A stretch of 64,000 nt of DNA from a bacterium (lineage in GTDB: Bacteria; Planctomycetota; JAFGQW01): positions 263,716 to 327,715 of the forward strand of contig JAUHXU010000006.1 in NCBI GenBank assembly GCA_030426805.1, given 5' to 3'. The notes beneath the pieces were generated by a model that was given only the letters and a program-made list of their open reading frames with translations, did no database searches and was not told the origin of the DNA. Positions within the stretch are counted from its first letter, which is position 1. The number at the start of each line of letters is the position of its first letter. Positions 61,491 through 64,000 of the stretch are shown here, piece after piece. The position numbers and the translations under genes are program-made.

Positions 61491-62792
61491 GTGAACCCAA
61501 TGCACCAACGGACCCTGCGCGGGATCTGCCTGCTCGTGATGACGGCGTGTGCCGGGGCGGCCGCCGCACAACCGCACTCCGAGGGATGGCTGGTCTCGAA
61601 TACGCTGGCGACGGGCGTTGCGCCGGTCGGCGTCGTGTCCCCCTCGGGCGTCTACTCGACGGTCGTCGCCAGTTTGCCGTCGGTCCTCTACTTCGTCGAG
61701 TCGGCCGTGATGGACGTGAACAACCGGAGCTTCGTGATGTCCTTCGCAGGGCGTCGCGCCAGTGTGCCGAAGCTGATGATCGCGGATCTCTCCGGCACGA
61801 TCCTCACGACGTTCACGGTGGCCGCCGAGGGGGCGACGACGGATGTGGTCGTCGGGCAGGACGGGGACTACATCGTCGCGTGGCGTTCCTCGAACAACGC
61901 ACTCCCGGCGATCCTCCGCGTCACGAGGAGTGGTGTCGTCTCGACCATCGTGACCGGCGGGAGTCAGCCGCGCGGGCTCCTGGTGGACATCGACACGGGC
62001 GATTTCATCGTCGCCGACAAGGTCGGTGGGTCCACGACGAACTTGCTCCGCGTGAGTCGCGACGGGTCGACCGTCGGGCTGATCGCGTCGTTTCCGGCGC
62101 CGATCCTCGCGCAGATCGACCAGGACTACCGGAGCGGCGACTACTTCGTGGCGACGGCGTCGGTGCCCGGGTTCCCGGTCGCGATCGCGCGCGTCGCGAA
62201 CAATGGCGCGCTCTCGACCTTCCGGTCCAGCCCGTTCCCGTATGGGGCCTCCTCATTGAGTCTGGATCGGGCGAGCGCGGCGCTTCCCTCGGTCGTCTTC
62301 ACGCAGCAGGTGACCGCCGGTGAACTCGTGTTGCGCGCCGATCTAGGCACCGGCGCGGTGACGACGATCGCTCCGAGGATCTCCGCGGACGTCTCGCACA
62401 TCGTCCCGATGCGGGGAAACAACCTGACGACGCGTCTCGTACAGCCGAACGATTGGGAGATCACCGTCGACATCCCGTCGGACGCGGGGCGCGCCTATTT
62501 CGTCGGCTTGTCCTTGAGCGGCACGCGGCCGGGCGTGCCACTCCCCGATGGCCGCGTGATTCCGCTCGTCGTCGATCCGTTCACGACCCTCGGCCTCGCC
62601 GGCTTGTTGGCGCCGTACTTCGTCGGACAATCCGGCGTGCTCGGCGCGACCGGTCGGGCCCGCGCCTTCCTGAGAACTGCCACGCTCCCCGGCTTGAGCG
62701 GCGCGCGCGTGTGGCTCACCGCCCTGACGCTCGACCCGAACGCTCCCCTCGGCGTGCGCACGATCACCGATCCGTGCCTGGTCATTCTGTAG
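61491..62792 (+). CDS. Secreted beta-propeller-like protein with C-terminal module
   Basis: Exported protein of 433 residues from GTG 61491 (or 430 from ATG 61500); no clear ribosome binding site for either. Signal MHQRTLRGICLLVMTACAGA, cleavage after AAAQ. Propeller-type repeats such as VVGQDGDYIVAWRSSNNALP, LVDIDTGDFIVADKVGG and QIDQDYRSGDYFVATASVPG. The last 120 residues are the shared module in canonical form: WEITVDIPSDAGRAYFVGLS, TRPGVPLPDGRVIPLVVDPF, GVLGATGRARAFLRTA, RVWLTALTLDPNAPLGVRTI, terminal CLVIL. It is divergent from the CotH gene and convergent with the paralogue at 62841. Confidence 0.8.
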   Translation: MNPMHQRTLRGICLLVMTACAGAAAAQPHSEGWLVSNTLATGVAPVGVVSPSGVYSTVVASLPSVLYFVESAVMDVNNRSFVMSFAGRRASVPKLMIADLSGTILTTFTVAAEGATTDVVVGQDGDYIVAWRSSNNALPAILRVTRSGVVSTIVTGGSQPRGLLVDIDTGDFIVADKVGGSTTNLLRVSRDGSTVGLIASFPAPILAQIDQDYRSGDYFVATASVPGFPVAIARVANNGALSTFRSSPFPYGASSLSLDRASAALPSVVFTQQVTAGELVLRADLGTGAVTTIAPRISADVSHIVPMRGNNLTTRLVQPNDWEITVDIPSDAGRAYFVGLSLSGTRPGVPLPDGRVIPLVVDPFTTLGLAGLLAPYFVGQSGVLGATGRARAFLRTATLPGLSGARVWLTALTLDPNAPLGVRTITDPCLVIL

Positions 62793-62840
62793 GCCGGCGC
62801 TTCCCATCGAAGTGGCCCGTCCCGTCGTGATCGCGCCGCG

Positions 62841-64000
62841 TCACAACACGATCACGGCGGGCGAGCTGATCTGTGCGACCCCGAGCGGCGCGGCCGGGTC
62901 GAACACGATCGCGACCGCCCAGAGGCGCACGCCCCGCGCGCTGGGGCCCAGGCGATTCAGGTTCAGCGTCGCCACCGCACGACCGGTCGGGCCGAGCGTG
63001 CCGACGTTGTTCGTGAGATACGGCGGAATCGGCCCCTGCGCCGAGAGCACGCTCAGCGCATCGGGCGTCAATCCGATGCGGCGACCGTCGCGCAACCCGG
63101 CACCCGGCCAGCAACCGCTGAACCCGAGCACGACCGCGTAGCGCAGTCCGACCGCGTTCGCGAAGCTCACGAGCAGGAACCGGTCGTTCGGCGCGCGGTT
63201 CAGCACCGGCACGAGGTTGCGACTCCGGTCGAACGCGATTCCGCCGATCTTCCCGGGGAACGGGCCGATCGAGCCGACGATGTTGCCCTGCAGGTCCACC
63301 GCGCGGATCACGTCCAGCGGGCTGTTCGCACTCGTCGCGTAGATCCGGGCCCCGGACGGGCCCGCGTCGCGATCGATCGCGAGCGCAGCGCCGCCGATCC
63401 ACGCCGGAAACGTCGCGGTCAGCGTCGCGACCGCACCGGTCCGCGTGTCGAGTCGCCAGATCCGATCCGTCATCAGGTAGGCGTACGGCGCACCGGGATG
63501 CGGGACGAACGTCCACGGCAGCGCCACCGGTCCCTGCAACGTCCGGACCACCGATGCGCTCGCCGGGTCGTACTCGAGCACGTCGAGCCGATTCGTCGCG
63601 AACAGCCAGTTCCCGGTCGTGACGTCGCGCGTCGCGAGCCAGGTGCCGGTCCCCGGGCCCTGGGCGAGCATCGTCGTGATTGTTCCGCTGCGTCCGACCC
63701 GGAGGATCCGCGCCTGCGTGTTCGTCTCGGAACTGACGATGAAGTCACCGTTCTCGTCGAGGTTCGTCAGGCTTCCGGAGACGGTCGCGAACGGCGTCGG
63801 TGCACTCGTCGCGAGATCGACCGACAGTAGATACGTGATCCACGGCGCCTGCCGCGACGTCGTCACGATCACGTTGCGGTCGTCCGCGTCGATCGTGACG
63901 TCGCTGAGCGTGATCGACGAGGCCGCATAACGCCCGATCGTCGTGAACGATCCGTTCGGCGCGACGCGATACAACGGGCCGGCCGTCTCCCCGACGATCA
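62841..64000 (-). CDS. Secreted beta-propeller-like protein, N-terminus beyond the window
   Basis: The C-terminal 386 residues of a gene whose start lies past the right edge; the frame is open to 64000 (it reads IVGETAGPLYRVAPNGS), and the TTG at 63974 is not a convincing start. Repeats such as VTIDADDRNVIVTTSRQAPW, NLDENGDFIVSSETNTQARI and TWLATRDVTTGNWLFATNRL fit a propeller. The last 120 residues are the shared module: APNDRFLLVSFANAVGLRYA, CWPGAGLRDGRRIGLTPDAL, GTLGPTGRAVATLNLNRLG, VRLWAVAIVFDPAAPLGVAQ, terminal AVIVL. It is a close paralogue of the gene at 12994. Convergent with 61491. Confidence 0.8.
   Translation of the reverse strand, partial: IVGETAGPLYRVAPNGSFTTIGRYAASSITLSDVTIDADDRNVIVTTSRQAPWITYLLSVDLATSAPTPFATVSGSLTNLDENGDFIVSSETNTQARILRVGRSGTITTMLAQGPGTGTWLATRDVTTGNWLFATNRLDVLEYDPASASVVRTLQGPVALPWTFVPHPGAPYAYLMTDRIWRLDTRTGAVATLTATFPAWIGGAALAIDRDAGPSGARIYATSANSPLDVIRAVDLQGNIVGSIGPFPGKIGGIAFDRSRNLVPVLNRAPNDRFLLVSFANAVGLRYAVVLGFSGCWPGAGLRDGRRIGLTPDALSVLSAQGPIPPYLTNNVGTLGPTGRAVATLNLNRLGPSARGVRLWAVAIVFDPAAPLGVAQISSPAVIVL

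Overview
This window is about 64 kb of very GC-rich bacterial DNA, and every stretch is densely coding on one strand or the other. The gene content points to a member of the Planctomycetota. The evidence is a DUF1800/DUF1501 twin-arginine pair, two ECF sigma factor plus giant TPR-Ser/Thr-kinase operons, a sigma factor with a large C-terminal extension, a PcRGLX/YetA-like lyase, a CotH/lamin-tail protein, and many secreted beta-propeller-like proteins ending in one shared C-terminal module. This is inferred from gene families; no rRNA or other taxonomic marker lies in the window. I see no tRNA, rRNA, CRISPR array, prophage or transposase gene.

Layout. 0-6 kb: secreted proteins and a TonB-receptor-like outer-membrane protein with a His-rich tail, preceded by two copies of a FUR-family-like operator. 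6-8.5 kb: a DASS (SLC13) transporter and a methyltransferase. 8.5-11.4 kb: sigma factor/kinase operon 1. 11.4-16.7 kb: a secreted cyclophilin, a small membrane protein, two secreted propeller proteins and trans-aconitate methyltransferase (tam). 16.7-25.1 kb: a minus-strand block with a lipoprotein, an APC permease, a DEAD-box helicase, a YjdF-like protein, malQ, and an ECF sigma factor fused to a membrane-anchored, inactive-hydrolase-like domain. 25.1-25.6 kb: a non-coding region packed with direct and nested inverted repeats. 25.6-37.7 kb: a plus-strand block with the PcRGLX-like lyase, a propeller protein, DUF1800, DUF1501, purE-purK, a GH5-like hydrolase and an ATP-grasp ligase. 37.7-45.7 kb: DUF1579, secreted proteins, an AsmA-like protein, a GT-C glycosyltransferase and 3-hydroxyanthranilate dioxygenase. 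45.8-49.8 kb: sigma factor/kinase operon 2. 49.8-52.9 kb: an MddA-like methanethiol S-methyltransferase, small proteins, a BamE-like lipoprotein and a methyltransferase. 53-56.6 kb: a 1156-residue secreted HEAT-repeat protein bracketed by two near-identical 68-bp palindromes. 56.6-64 kb: a trypsin-like protease, a CotH protein and two more propeller proteins, the last cut by the window edge.

How the genes fit together. Two themes dominate. One is extracytoplasmic biology: roughly half of the genes encode exported proteins, and at least nine (perhaps twelve) end in the same 100-130-residue module, which I cannot match to a named family. The other is signalling by sigma factors coupled to Ser/Thr kinases or to their own membrane-anchored domain. 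Housekeeping genes (purEK, malQ, tam, helicase, cyclophilin) are scattered among them. The most unusual structures are the palindrome-bracketed HEAT gene, the shared C-terminal module, the sigma factor/hydrolase-like fusion, the repeat array at 25.15-25.44 kb and the tandem metal-regulator-like operators at 3.2 kb.
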